Shown here: in pieces, positions 15,342 to 24,065 of the stretch
Numbering within the stretch: the stretch's first letter is position 1
How the letters are laid out: every line of letters begins with the position of its first letter
Origin: DATAVB01 sp040414495
Lineage (GTDB): Bacteria > Actinomycetota > Actinomycetes > Mycobacteriales > QHCD01
NCBI GenBank assembly: GCA_040414495.1
Contig: JBEDUI010000006.1
Span: forward strand, 1 to 53,971
Direction: 5' to 3'
Length of the DNA stretch: 53,971 nucleotides
Notes under the pieces: model-generated
The model's database searches: none
What the model was told of the DNA's origin: nothing
The model's input: the letters and a program-made list of their open reading frames with translations, nothing else
Position numbers and translations under genes: made by a program

Positions 15342-17498
15342 GTGTCCTGGTTTACCCAGCTGGCCAAACGGCTAGTTCTCGGTCGCCCGCTACGCAGCGA
15401 GCGGCTCTCCGAGACGTTGCTGCCCAAGCGCATCGCGCTGCCGGTGTTCGCGAGTGACGCACTGTCCTCTGTGGCCTACGCCCCGGAGCAGATCATCACG
15501 ACGCTGAGCATTGCCGGCCTGTCCGCGTACGCGTACTCGCCGTGGATCGGCCTCGTGGTCGCGGTCGTGATGCTGACCGTGGTCGCGTCGTACCGCCAGA
15601 CGGTGCACGCGTACCCCAGCGGCGGTGGCGACTACGAGGTGGCCACGACCAACCTCGGCGCGCCGTTCGGACTCACGGTGGCCAGCGCGCTGCTGGTGGA
15701 CTACACGCTCACGGTCGCGGTGTCGGTCTCCTCCGGCGTCGCGAACGTGATTTCGGCGGTCCCGTCATTGAACGGCCACGCCGTGCTGATCTCGCTGTGC
15801 GTGGTGGTCGTGCTGACCGCGCTGAATCTGCGCGGTGTACGAGAGTCGGGTACGGCCTTCGCGATCCCGGTTTATTGCTTCATTTTCGGCATCCTCACGA
15901 TGGTCGTGTGGGGCCTGATACGGCTGGCGATGGGCACGCATCTGGTGGCCGAGACCAAGCATTTCGAGCTGCGGCCGGAGAGTCATTACGCCGGACTCGC
16001 GCTGGCTTTCCTGGTGCTGCGGGCGTTCTCCTCCGGTTCGGCCGCGCTGACCGGGGTCGAGGCGATCAGCAACGGCGTTCCCGCTTTCCGTAAGCCGAAG
16101 AGCAAGAATGCCGCCAGCACGCTGCTGATGATGGGCGTGATCGCGGTCACCATGCTGATGGGCATCATCGTGCTGGCCCACCTCACCGGGGTGAAGATCG
16201 CCGAACACGCGTCTGATCTGATCGGTGCGCCGAAGGGGTACGAGCAGAAGACGGTAATTGCCCAGGTAGCAAAAACTGTCTTTAGCAATTTCCCGTTCGG
16301 GTTCTATTTCGTCGCGGCCGCAACCGGTGTGATCCTCGTCCTGGCCGCGAATACCGCGTTCAACGGTTTCCCGGTGCTCGGCTCAATCCTGGCCCAGGCG
16401 CGTTATCTGCCCCGGCAGCTACACACCCGCGGCGACAAGTTGGCGTTCAGCAACGGCATTTTGATGCTGTCGCTGATGGCGGTCGTATTGATCGTCGGTT
16501 TCCGGGCCAACGTCAACAGCCTCATCCAGCTGTACATCGTCGGCGTGTTCGTCTCGTTCAACTGCAGCCAGGCCGGCATGATCCGGCACTGGAACCGGCT
16601 GCTGCGGACCGAGACCGATCCGGCCAAACGCCGGCACATGCGCCGCTCGCAGATGATCAACACGTTCGGCCTGTGCATGACCGCGGCCGTGCTGATCGTC
16701 GTACTGATCACCAAGTTCCTGCTCGGCGCCTGGATCGCGATCCTGGCCATGGTCGTGATCTTCCTGACCATGCGGGGGATCCGTAAGCACTACGACCGGG
16801 TCGCGAACGAGCTGACTCCCAGCCACGAAGAAACCGTGCTGCCCTCGCGCAGCCACGTCGTCGTCCTGGTGTCCAAAGTGCACAAACCGACGCTGCGGGC
16901 GCTGGCGTACGCCCGGGCCACTCGCCCGGACACGCTCACCGCCTTGACCGTCAACGTGGACGACCTGGAGACCCGGGCGCTGCAGGCTGAGTGGGACCGG
17001 CGCGAGATACCGGTGCCGCTGACCGTGCTCGAGTCGCCCTACCGGGAAATCACCCGGCCGGTGCTGGAGTACGTGAAGTCGATCCGGCGGGAGAGTCCGC
17101 GCGAGCTGGTGACGGTGTTCATCCCGGAGTACGTGGTCGGTCGCTGGTGGGAAAACCTGCTGCACAACCAGAGCGCGCTGCGGCTCAAGGGCCGACTGCT
17201 CTACCAACCTGGCGTGATGGTGACGAGCGTTCCGTGGCAGCTGCACTCGACCGACCGCTTGGTCAGCCCCGAGCACGTCGCCCGCAGCAAACGGCGCGAT
17301 GCCCGGCAGCAGGCGATCCGGGCGCAGTACCGCGATGCCGCCGCGGCCGATCGGGACGCCCGCGCGGAACGTCGGGCGGCCCAGGCCGAGCCGGCACCGG
17401 ATGCAGATCCTGCGCAGGCGCCGGACGTGGATCGGGCCGAGCCCGCGGATGGCGCTGATCGGGCGCCCAACGCCGACGTCGACGGCCGGCGCGGGTGA
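15342..17498 (+). CDS. APC-superfamily permease, KimA-like (possible K+ importer)
   Basis: A 718-aa protein. Residues about 25-470 carry about 12 transmembrane helices with the APC-type motif FASDALSSVAYAPEQI in helix 1 and SSGSAALTGVEAISNGVPAF in the helix 6 region. A cytosolic domain follows (about 500-630, VVVLVSKVHKPTLRALAYARA), then an Ala/Asp/Pro-rich tail. This architecture resembles KimA potassium importers; amino-acid transport cannot be excluded. The position opposite two TrkA regulators supports K+ transport. The start is GTG 15342. The stop overlaps the next gene by four bases. Confidence 0.85.
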   Translation: MSWFTQLAKRLVLGRPLRSERLSETLLPKRIALPVFASDALSSVAYAPEQIITTLSIAGLSAYAYSPWIGLVVAVVMLTVVASYRQTVHAYPSGGGDYEVATTNLGAPFGLTVASALLVDYTLTVAVSVSSGVANVISAVPSLNGHAVLISLCVVVVLTALNLRGVRESGTAFAIPVYCFIFGILTMVVWGLIRLAMGTHLVAETKHFELRPESHYAGLALAFLVLRAFSSGSAALTGVEAISNGVPAFRKPKSKNAASTLLMMGVIAVTMLMGIIVLAHLTGVKIAEHASDLIGAPKGYEQKTVIAQVAKTVFSNFPFGFYFVAAATGVILVLAANTAFNGFPVLGSILAQARYLPRQLHTRGDKLAFSNGILMLSLMAVVLIVGFRANVNSLIQLYIVGVFVSFNCSQAGMIRHWNRLLRTETDPAKRRHMRRSQMINTFGLCMTAAVLIVVLITKFLLGAWIAILAMVVIFLTMRGIRKHYDRVANELTPSHEETVLPSRSHVVVLVSKVHKPTLRALAYARATRPDTLTALTVNVDDLETRALQAEWDRREIPVPLTVLESPYREITRPVLEYVKSIRRESPRELVTVFIPEYVVGRWWENLLHNQSALRLKGRLLYQPGVMVTSVPWQLHSTDRLVSPEHVARSKRRDARQQAIRAQYRDAAAADRDARAERRAAQAEPAPDADPAQAPDVDRAEPADGADRAPNADVDGRRG

Positions 17499-18691
17499 CT
17501 CGACGGCGTCAACCGGTCGCTGGGCCGCTGCTCGGCCAGCGCATCGAGCTCGACATCGGCGCGGTCGCCAACCTGGGCTACTGCGTGGCCCGGCACAAGG
17601 GTCGGGTCGTCTTCGTCCGGCACGCGTTACCGGGCGAACGGGTCGTGGCCGAGGTGACCGAGGATCACGGCGGGTCGTTCTGCCGGGCCGACGCGATGAC
17701 GATCTTGGACCCGTCGCCGGACCGGGTGCAGCCGCCATGCCGGTTCGCCGGGCCGGGTCGGTGCGGCGGGTGCGACTGGCAGCACGCCACCCCGGACGCG
17801 CAACGGCGGCTGAAGGCTGAAGTCGTACGCGATCTGTTCCGGCGGATCGGACAGCTGGACGTCGGCGAGGTGGTGGTCGAGGAGGTGCCGGGCGGGCCGT
17901 TGGGTTGGCGGACCCGGGCCCAGTTCGCGGTCGACGACGCCGGCCGGCTGGGCTTGCGGCGCAGCCGCCAGCATTCGGTCCAGCCGATCGACGAGTGCCC
18001 GCTGGTCGTACCGGCGCTGGCCGAGGCGATGACTCGGGCACAGCGCAAGCCGGGGACGGTACTCGACCTGGTCGCCTCCGGCACCGGCGAGGTCGCGGTC
18101 GACCGGCGTTCGGGAACCCGACGGGTTGCGGGCCGGGTAGTGCACGAGCGCGCCATCGGCCGGGACTGGCAGGTGCACGCGGGCGGGTTCTGGCAGGTGC
18201 ACCCACAGGCCGCGCCGACGTTGGTCCGGTGTGTCCTGGACCTGCTGGCGCCGCGGTCGGGGGAGCGGGCGTTGGATCTGTACGCCGGGGTCGGGTTGTT
18301 CACCGCGGCGCTGGCCGGGGCGGTCGGACCGACCGGCAGCGTCGCCGGTATCGAGGTTGATCCGGTCGCGGCCGCCGACGGCGAGGCGAACCTGGCCGAT
18401 CTGCCGCAGGCCACGATGCGGGCCGGCGACGTACTCGAGCTGCTGCACGATCCGGCCGACCTGATCGTGCTCGACCCGCCCCGGGCCGGCGCCGGCGCAC
18501 CGGTTGTCGAGGCGATGACCGCGCTGGCGCCGCGGGCGATCGGCTATGTCTCCTGTGACCCGGCCACGTTGGCCGCCGATGTCCGGGTAGCGGCGGCAAA
18601 CGGATATCGGTTGCGCGCTTTACGCGCATTCGATCTGTTTCCCATGACGCATCATCTCGAATGTGTGGCGCTGCTGACACCCGTTACGTAG
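17495..18691 (+). CDS. TrmA/RlmD-type RNA m5U methyltransferase
   Basis: A 398-aa class I SAM-dependent RNA methyltransferase. The N-terminus (about 12-68) is a TRAM-like RNA-binding domain (GQRIELDIGAVANLGYCVARH). Clustered cysteines (PPCRFAGPGRCGGCDW, then DECPL) are placed like the iron-sulphur ligands of RumA/RlmD. The SAM site is ALDLYAGVGLFTAALA, and the catalytic cysteine lies in YVSCDPATLAADV, preceded by LIVLDPPRAGAG. The target (tRNA U54 or a 23S uridine) cannot be assigned. The GTG start overlaps the permease stop (GTGA). Confidence 0.9.
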   Translation: MTRRRQPVAGPLLGQRIELDIGAVANLGYCVARHKGRVVFVRHALPGERVVAEVTEDHGGSFCRADAMTILDPSPDRVQPPCRFAGPGRCGGCDWQHATPDAQRRLKAEVVRDLFRRIGQLDVGEVVVEEVPGGPLGWRTRAQFAVDDAGRLGLRRSRQHSVQPIDECPLVVPALAEAMTRAQRKPGTVLDLVASGTGEVAVDRRSGTRRVAGRVVHERAIGRDWQVHAGGFWQVHPQAAPTLVRCVLDLLAPRSGERALDLYAGVGLFTAALAGAVGPTGSVAGIEVDPVAAADGEANLADLPQATMRAGDVLELLHDPADLIVLDPPRAGAGAPVVEAMTALAPRAIGYVSCDPATLAADVRVAAANGYRLRALRAFDLFPMTHHLECVALLTPVT

Positions 18692-18916
18692 CTGGCTTTC
18701 AGAACGGGTAAACCGCGGCTTATCCGGATTAGCGGTCGGCGCTTTCCAGCGTATTCCACGAGTGGAATTGCCCACGTTTGCCGCGACCTTTCCGTGCCGG
18801 CGGCCGGCCCGGGAGTGTGCCGAATCGTTACGAACGCGCCGCTCGATCACGGCGCCAATCGTGCCTAACCGGGATGCTTCGGCGAGTCCGGTACTGCCGC
18901 GTCGGGCCGTCGAGAC

Positions 18917-18922
18917 TAGAGT
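18917..18922 (+). promoter_or_regulatory. -10 box, leaderless promoter of dxs
   Basis: TAGAGT is followed by six bases (GATCGC) and the GTG at 18929. This supports GTG 18929 rather than the internal ATG at 18983 as the dxs start. The 237-bp spacer upstream holds nothing else recognisable. Confidence 0.55.
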
Positions 18923-18928
18923 GATCGC

Positions 18929-20959
18929 GTGGCGACTCACTCTAATGACCCGGACTATGACCATCCGGAGAATGTCCCGGCGATGTTGTCCGACATTCGG
19001 TCTCCGCGTGATCTGCAGAAACTGGCACCTGAGCAGCTGCCGGATCTAGCCGCCGAGATACGCGACTTCCTGGTCGCCAAGGTGGCCCGGACCGGTGGGC
19101 ACCTCGGGCCGAATCTCGGCGCGGTCGAACTGACGATCGCGCTGCATCGCGTATTCGATTCGCCCAACGACAAGCTGCTGTTCGACGTGGGTCACCAGGC
19201 CTACGTCCACAAGATCCTGACCGGGCGTCAGGACGGCTTCGACAACCTGCGTCAGGGCGGAGGCCTGTCCGGTTACCCCAGCCGGGCCGAGTCCGAGCAC
19301 GACATCATCGAGAACTCGCACGCCTCGACCGCCCTCTCGTACGCCGATGGCCTGGCCAAGGCGTACGCGCTGCGCGGTGAGAAGCGGGCCGTGGTCGTCG
19401 TGGTCGGCGACGGTGCGCTAACCGGTGGCATGTGCTGGGAGGCGCTCAACAACATCGCCGCCGCCCAGGACCGCCCGGTCGTGATCGTCGTGAACGACAA
19501 CGGCCGGTCGTACTCGCCGACCATCGGCGGGCTGGCCGACCACCTGGCCGCGCTTCGCTTGCAGCCCGGGTACGAGAAGGCGCTGTCGGTCGTGAAGGGC
19601 GCGTTGGGACGCACCCCGGTCGTCGGGCAGCCGATCTACGACATGCTGCACGGGGCCAAGGTCGGCTTCAAGGATTTCGTGGCGCCGCAGGGCATGTTCG
19701 CCGATCTCGGGCTGAAGTACGTCGGCCCGGTTGACGGGCACGATGTGGCCAGCGTCGAGTCGGCGCTGCGCCGGGCCCGCGACTTCGGTGGTCCGGTCGT
19801 GGTCCACTGCGTCACCCGCAAGGGCTTCGGGTACGAGCCGGCCGAGAGTAACTACGAGGCCGACTGCCTGCACCAGTCCGACCCGTTCGACCCGGGTACC
19901 GGCGAGGCGGTCGGGTCGAAGGTACGGAAGCCGACGTCGGTTTTCGCCGAGGAGATGGTGCAGATCGGCGCCGACCGGCCGGACGTCGTCGCGATCACCG
20001 CGGCGATGCTGAATCCGACCGGGCTGAACAAGTTCGCCGCGGCCTACCCGGACCGCATCTACGACGTCGGCATCGCCGAGCAGCATGCGGTCACTTCGGC
20101 GGCAGGACTGGCGGCCGGTGGCCTGCACCCGGTGGTCGCGATCTACTCGACGTTCATCAACCGGGCGTTCGACCAGGTGCTGATGGACGTCGCGCTGCAC
20201 AAGGCGCCGGTCACGCTGGTGCTCGACCGGGCCGGGATCACCGGCAACGACGGTCCGTCGCACAACGGCATGTGGGACCTGTCGATCCTGGGCGTCGTGC
20301 CAGGTCTGCGGGTGGCCGCGCCTCGGGACGAACCGACGCTGCGGGCCGAGTTGCGTGAGGCGGTCGACTACGCCGAGGGACCGACCGCGCTGCGGTTCCC
20401 CAAAACCCCGCTGAGTGACGACATTCCGGCCGTTCGCAGGGTCGGTGATGTGGACGTGCTGCGCGAGCCGGCCGACGCCGAGGTGCTCCTGGTCGCGGTC
20501 GGAGCGACCGCCGGGCTGGCCCTGGAGGTGGCCGACCGGGTCGGGGCGCAGGGCATCGCCGCGACCGTGGTCGACCCGCGCTGGGTGCTGCCGGTGCAAC
20601 CGGCCCTGGTCGAACTGGCGGCGGGGCACCAGCTTGTGGTCACGATCGAGGACAGCAGCCGTACCGGCGGAGTGGGTTCGCAGGTCGCGCAGGCGATGCG
20701 GGACGCGGACCTGGATGTACCGGCCCGTGAGGTTGGCATCCCACGCCAGTTCCTCGACCACGACAAGGTCGACAAGGTGCACGCCAAGATCGGCATGACC
20801 CCGCAGGACGTCGCCCGCCGGGTCGTCGAATGGGCGGCGCGAATTTCCGGTGACACGACCTCGGAGCAGCGGGCAGAATCCCCCGAGCCGACCGACATGT
20901 CCACCGCCGGGCCGGTCCGCACCGACGAGACGAGAGCCGAGGACGCTGCCGAGCAGTGA
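18929..20959 (+). CDS. dxs: 1-deoxy-D-xylulose-5-phosphate synthase
   Basis: A 676-aa thiamine-diphosphate enzyme that condenses pyruvate with glyceraldehyde-3-phosphate to DXP, the entry to the MEP isoprenoid pathway and a precursor of the thiamine thiazole. Visible features: HLGPNLGAVELTIALH, GHQAYVHKILTGR, SRAESEHDIIENSHASTALSYADG split over residues 110-135, the ThDP/Mg motif VVGDGALTGGMCWEALNN, the transketolase middle domain with YDVGIAEQHAVTSAAGLA and the C-terminal domain. The last 35 residues are a nonconserved acidic tail. The first 18 residues precede the usual start (MLSDIRSP); the promoter spacing supports GTG 18929. It overlaps the next gene by four bases. Confidence 0.95.
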   Translation: MATHSNDPDYDHPENVPAMLSDIRSPRDLQKLAPEQLPDLAAEIRDFLVAKVARTGGHLGPNLGAVELTIALHRVFDSPNDKLLFDVGHQAYVHKILTGRQDGFDNLRQGGGLSGYPSRAESEHDIIENSHASTALSYADGLAKAYALRGEKRAVVVVVGDGALTGGMCWEALNNIAAAQDRPVVIVVNDNGRSYSPTIGGLADHLAALRLQPGYEKALSVVKGALGRTPVVGQPIYDMLHGAKVGFKDFVAPQGMFADLGLKYVGPVDGHDVASVESALRRARDFGGPVVVHCVTRKGFGYEPAESNYEADCLHQSDPFDPGTGEAVGSKVRKPTSVFAEEMVQIGADRPDVVAITAAMLNPTGLNKFAAAYPDRIYDVGIAEQHAVTSAAGLAAGGLHPVVAIYSTFINRAFDQVLMDVALHKAPVTLVLDRAGITGNDGPSHNGMWDLSILGVVPGLRVAAPRDEPTLRAELREAVDYAEGPTALRFPKTPLSDDIPAVRRVGDVDVLREPADAEVLLVAVGATAGLALEVADRVGAQGIAATVVDPRWVLPVQPALVELAAGHQLVVTIEDSSRTGGVGSQVAQAMRDADLDVPAREVGIPRQFLDHDKVDKVHAKIGMTPQDVARRVVEWAARISGDTTSEQRAESPEPTDMSTAGPVRTDETRAEDAAEQ

Positions 20960-22071
20960 ACGAACCGGAGCCCGACGGCAGACCTGATGCAGCGGCGGGT
21001 CAGGCGCTCGAGGAACAAACCCCGTCGGGGTTTTCTGCTGCCATAGGTCGCCGGGCCCGCGCGTTCGCTCGCATGACTCCAGCGCACTGGCTGTTGTCGG
21101 TCGTGGCGATGGCGATCGCGGTAGCCGTGATCGCCGGCATCGGTCAGCCCGGTCCAGCCGCGCCGGCCAGCGGGGTCTCGGTACCGGTACGGGCCGCCAA
21201 CGCCGCCCCGGTGCAGATGTCGCCGGTGGTGGTCGTCTCCCGCGGTGAGACCGCCCGGTACGACCCGACCCTCGGAGTGACCCGGACCCAGCCGCTGCCG
21301 CGTGGCGCCCAGGCGACGCAGGCGGTGGGCATGATCGGCGGCGGCATCGTCATCGTCGGGCTCGACAGCGTCGGCCGAGCCGAGGCCTACTACGCGCGGA
21401 GTGGTCACCTGCGCCGGCTCGGTGCGGCCAACAGCGCGGTGCCGTCGGCTGATGGCACCTCGGTCTGGCTCGTCCATGGCAACCTGGCCCGGAAGGTTGA
21501 TCCGGCCGGCGACGTCGGCCGTGAGCGGTTGGTCATTCCGGCCGGCTGCGTCCTGGTCGGTGCGAACGCCCACGGGCTAGTGGTCACCGGGTCGTCCGGC
21601 CTGCTGCCCGGCCACACCTGGGTGGTCTCCTCGCATCACCCGCCGCATCTGCTGGTCGCGGGTCGGGCCATCGCGGTTAGCCCACACCGGGTGCTCGTCG
21701 CCCGCGGTAACTCGCTCCGCCTGATCGGCATGGACCGTACGGTCGTGCAGCGGCTGCCGTGGCCGCCGGCGTTGGTGGCCAGCGGATTGGGCAGTTTGGC
21801 TCCCGATGGACAGAGTTACGCCCTGATCGCGCGGACCGCCGGTCGGGAGCGTCTGGTGGTCGGGTCGTTGCTCGGCCACACCCCGCGCTCGCCCAGCGTG
21901 ATCCCGCTGGATGGCGGTGGGTTCCGGCCGTCCCCGGCTCCGGTCTGGGTTGCCTCCGGCACCGTGGTCGCGGTGCGACCAGACGGCCAGTTGGTGGCGT
22001 ACATGCGCGGGCGGCAGCACGGCTGGCTGCTCTCCGATGGTCCCACCCTGGTGCGTTCGCTGGCCCAGTGA
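20956..22071 (+). CDS. membrane-anchored protein of unknown function, beta-propeller-like
   Basis: A 371-aa protein not recognised as a named family. After a 40-residue cytoplasmic N-terminus comes one transmembrane helix (about 45-62, LLSVVAMAIAVAVIAGIG), then an exported region of about 300 residues. That region is rich in Val/Gly and contains short WD/NHL-like strand repeats (SADGTSVWLVHG, APDGQSYALIA, RPDGQLVAYM), suggesting a beta-propeller. GTG 20956 overlaps the dxs stop (GTGA), so it is translated with dxs. No catalytic motif is visible. Confidence 0.65.
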   Translation: MNEPEPDGRPDAAAGQALEEQTPSGFSAAIGRRARAFARMTPAHWLLSVVAMAIAVAVIAGIGQPGPAAPASGVSVPVRAANAAPVQMSPVVVVSRGETARYDPTLGVTRTQPLPRGAQATQAVGMIGGGIVIVGLDSVGRAEAYYARSGHLRRLGAANSAVPSADGTSVWLVHGNLARKVDPAGDVGRERLVIPAGCVLVGANAHGLVVTGSSGLLPGHTWVVSSHHPPHLLVAGRAIAVSPHRVLVARGNSLRLIGMDRTVVQRLPWPPALVASGLGSLAPDGQSYALIARTAGRERLVVGSLLGHTPRSPSVIPLDGGGFRPSPAPVWVASGTVVAVRPDGQLVAYMRGRQHGWLLSDGPTLVRSLAQ

Positions 22072-22103
22072 TCCCGTGCGGTGGCGGCCCGCGACGACGG
22101 GGT

Positions 22104-22109
22104 TAGACT
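22104..22109 (+). promoter_or_regulatory. probable -10 box of the thiamine operon
   Basis: TAGACT lies about 12 bases before the TPP aptamer, so transcription would begin just ahead of its P1 stem. The -35 is weak. Confidence 0.45.
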
Positions 22110-22121
22110 GATCGACGTCAA

Positions 22122-22228
22122 ACGCCGGGGAGCTCGGGACAGCCGGGCTGAGAGGGTGACCGGCCGCCGTCCGACGGCAGCGCCACCGACCCGTACAAAC
22201 CTGACCTGGGTAATGCCAGCGGAGGGAA
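22122..22228 (+). ncRNA. TPP riboswitch (THI element)
   Basis: All conserved blocks are present: CGGGGAGC at the 5' side, GGGCTGAGAGGG, GACCC, AACCTGACCTGGGTAATGCC and AGCGGAGGGAAG. A variable P3 extension (CCGCCGTCCGACGGC) is also visible. The 3' end of the aptamer, GGAGGG at 22221-22226, is itself the ribosome site of the ATG at 22232. TPP binding should therefore hide it directly and block translation, without a separate expression platform. It controls a thiamine salvage operon. Confidence 0.95.
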
Positions 22229-22231
22229 GCG

Positions 22232-22903
22232 ATGGGTGCCGGGCCCTGCCATTCCGAAGGATCAGACCGTACGGCGATTGTGTTCACCGGCGGCGATTCA
22301 CCCGACCCTGCGGTACGCGAGGTGCTGCCGGCCGACGCGTACGTCATCGCCGCCGACAGCGGGCTTGACCACGCGAATCATCTCGGTATTGCCGTGCACC
22401 AGGTCGTCGGTGACTTCGACTCGGTGACGCCGGACGCATTGGCTGCGGCCGAACGGGCTGGCGCCCGGATCGACCGCCATCCGACGGCCAAGGACGCCAC
22501 GGACCTGGAGTTGGCGCTGGACGCGGCCCGCGCGGTGGCGAAGCGGATCGTCGTGGTCGGGGGCGATGGCGGTCGGCTGGACCACCTGCTCGGCACCGCG
22601 TTGCTGCTCGGCAGCGCCGCCTATGCCGACCGGACCATCCTTGCCTATCTGGGCCCGGCCACCGTTCACGTCATCCGTTCGGCTACCACGCTGACCGGCG
22701 TACCGGGCGAATTGGTCACGCTGCTGGCTATGCATGGCCCGGCGCACGGCGTGCGCACGTCGGGCCTGCTGTATCCGCTGCGCGCCGAGACCCTGCATCC
22801 GGGTTCCAGCCGTGGCGTCAGCAACGAATTCACTCATCGCACGGCCGAGGTCACGGTGTCCGCCGGCGTACTGCTCGCGGTCCAACCCTCGCACCTGCAC
22901 TAA
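22232..22903 (+). CDS. thiN: thiamine pyrophosphokinase
   Basis: A 223-aa thiamine diphosphokinase that transfers pyrophosphate from ATP to thiamine, giving TPP. Diagnostic motifs are TGGDSP at the N-terminus, VIAADSGLDHANHLG, the substrate-site VVGDFDSVTPDAL, KDATDLELALD, and VVGGDGGRLDHLLGT. The C-terminal beta-domain ends with THRTAEVTVSAGVLLAV. It is the first gene after the TPP riboswitch, so its own product represses it. The ATG is fixed by the aptamer ribosome site five bases upstream. Confidence 0.93.
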   Translation: MGAGPCHSEGSDRTAIVFTGGDSPDPAVREVLPADAYVIAADSGLDHANHLGIAVHQVVGDFDSVTPDALAAAERAGARIDRHPTAKDATDLELALDAARAVAKRIVVVGGDGGRLDHLLGTALLLGSAAYADRTILAYLGPATVHVIRSATTLTGVPGELVTLLAMHGPAHGVRTSGLLYPLRAETLHPGSSRGVSNEFTHRTAEVTVSAGVLLAVQPSHLH

Positions 22904-22965
22904 ATCCCGTACCTCGGGTTCCCGGCCGTGATGCGCCCACCACAACACTCATCAGGAGGAAAACA

Positions 22966-23256
22966 ATGATCGCCGAAATTCAGGTCCTACCGACCCCGGC
23001 CGGGACCGAAGGCGACCCGCACGCCCACGTCGAGGCGGCCATCGCCGTCATCGCCGGATCCGGCCTGCACTACGAGGTCGGGCCGTTGGGCAGCACGCTG
23101 GAAGGCGACGCCGACGAGGTGTGGTCGGTGCTGCGCCGGGCCCATGATGCGGTGTTGGCGGCCGGGGCGACCAGTTCCATCGCGGTCGTGAAGATCGCCG
23201 AGTTGCGCGGGCCGGGGGCGAAGTCCATGGACGACCTGACCCGCAAGTTCCGCTGA
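22966..23256 (+). CDS. thiamine-binding MTH1187/YkoF-like protein
   Basis: A 96-aa ferredoxin-like-fold protein of the thiamine-binding MTH1187/DUF77 family: IAEIQVLPTPAG, HVEAAIAVIAGSGLHYEVGPLGSTLEG, DEVWSVLRRAHDAVLAAGA. Members bind thiamine or its pyrimidine moiety in the cytoplasm, and genes for them lie in thiamine transporter operons. It is a single-domain version, unlike the two-domain YkoF. The ATG has a strong AGGAGG site nine bases upstream. Its stop overlaps the permease start by one base. Confidence 0.88.
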   Translation: MIAEIQVLPTPAGTEGDPHAHVEAAIAVIAGSGLHYEVGPLGSTLEGDADEVWSVLRRAHDAVLAAGATSSIAVVKIAELRGPGAKSMDDLTRKFR

Positions 23257-24065
23257 TGGTCCCGACCACGCCGGTCCGCCGCCCGTACGGTCGCTGGCTG
23301 CGGCATTTCCTGCCGCCGGTGCTCTTGCTGGTCGGCCTGGTGGCGCTCTGGCAGATCATCGTGATGGCACGACATATCGAGCCGTACCTGTTGCCCTCGC
23401 CGAGCCGGATCGCCCGCGCCTTCGTCGGGGTGCAGGGCGTGCTCGGCGGCGACCTGCTCACCACGGGCGAGGAAGCGGTGCTGGGCCTGCTGGTCGGGGC
23501 CGTGGTCGGCGCGGTCCTGGCGGTTGCGGTCGCCTCGGTGCCCTTCATCCGCCGGGCGCTCTACCCGTTGCTGGTCGGTAGCCAGACGATCCCGATGATC
23601 GTGCTGGCCCCGCTGCTGGTGTTGTGGTTCGGGTACGGCCTGACGCCCAAGGTCGTGGTGGTGGCGCTGATCGTGTTCTTCCCGGTCGTGGTCAGTACGG
23701 TCGGCGGGCTGCAGTCGGTTGATCAGGAAATGGTCGATCTGGTCCGCAGCATGGGCGCGAGCCGCCGCGACGTGCTGCGGATGGTGCTGATTCCGGCCGC
23801 GGTACCGGCGTTTTTCGCCGGGTTGAGGATTTCGGCCGCTTATGCCGTGGCGGGCGCGGTGGTCGGCGAATGGGTCGGCGCGAGCAGCGGTCTGGGGTTG
23901 TTCATCGACCGGTCGAAATCCACGTTCCGGGTGGACCGGGTTTTCGTCGCGGTCGTCATTGTCGCCCTGGTCTCGATGGTCCTGTTCGGAATTGTCAGTG
24001 CGCTGGCCCGGCTCGCCTCGCCGTGGCGGTACACATCCGGTAACAACGATGGAGTGTCCACATGA
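23256..24065 (+). CDS. ABC transporter permease, ThiX-like
   Basis: A 269-aa permease with six predicted helices, related to the SsuC/TauC/ThiX group. The coupling EAA loop reads VDLVRSMGASRRDVLRMVLIPAAVPAFFAGLRI. With the NMT1/THI5-type binding protein and ATPase that follow, it forms an importer for a thiamine precursor, probably the formyl-aminopyrimidine/HMP type. Riboswitch control strongly supports thiamine rather than sulphonate or nitrate as the theme. It overlaps thiY by four bases (ATGA). Confidence 0.88.
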   Translation: MVPTTPVRRPYGRWLRHFLPPVLLLVGLVALWQIIVMARHIEPYLLPSPSRIARAFVGVQGVLGGDLLTTGEEAVLGLLVGAVVGAVLAVAVASVPFIRRALYPLLVGSQTIPMIVLAPLLVLWFGYGLTPKVVVVALIVFFPVVVSTVGGLQSVDQEMVDLVRSMGASRRDVLRMVLIPAAVPAFFAGLRISAAYAVAGAVVGEWVGASSGLGLFIDRSKSTFRVDRVFVAVVIVALVSMVLFGIVSALARLASPWRYTSGNNDGVST

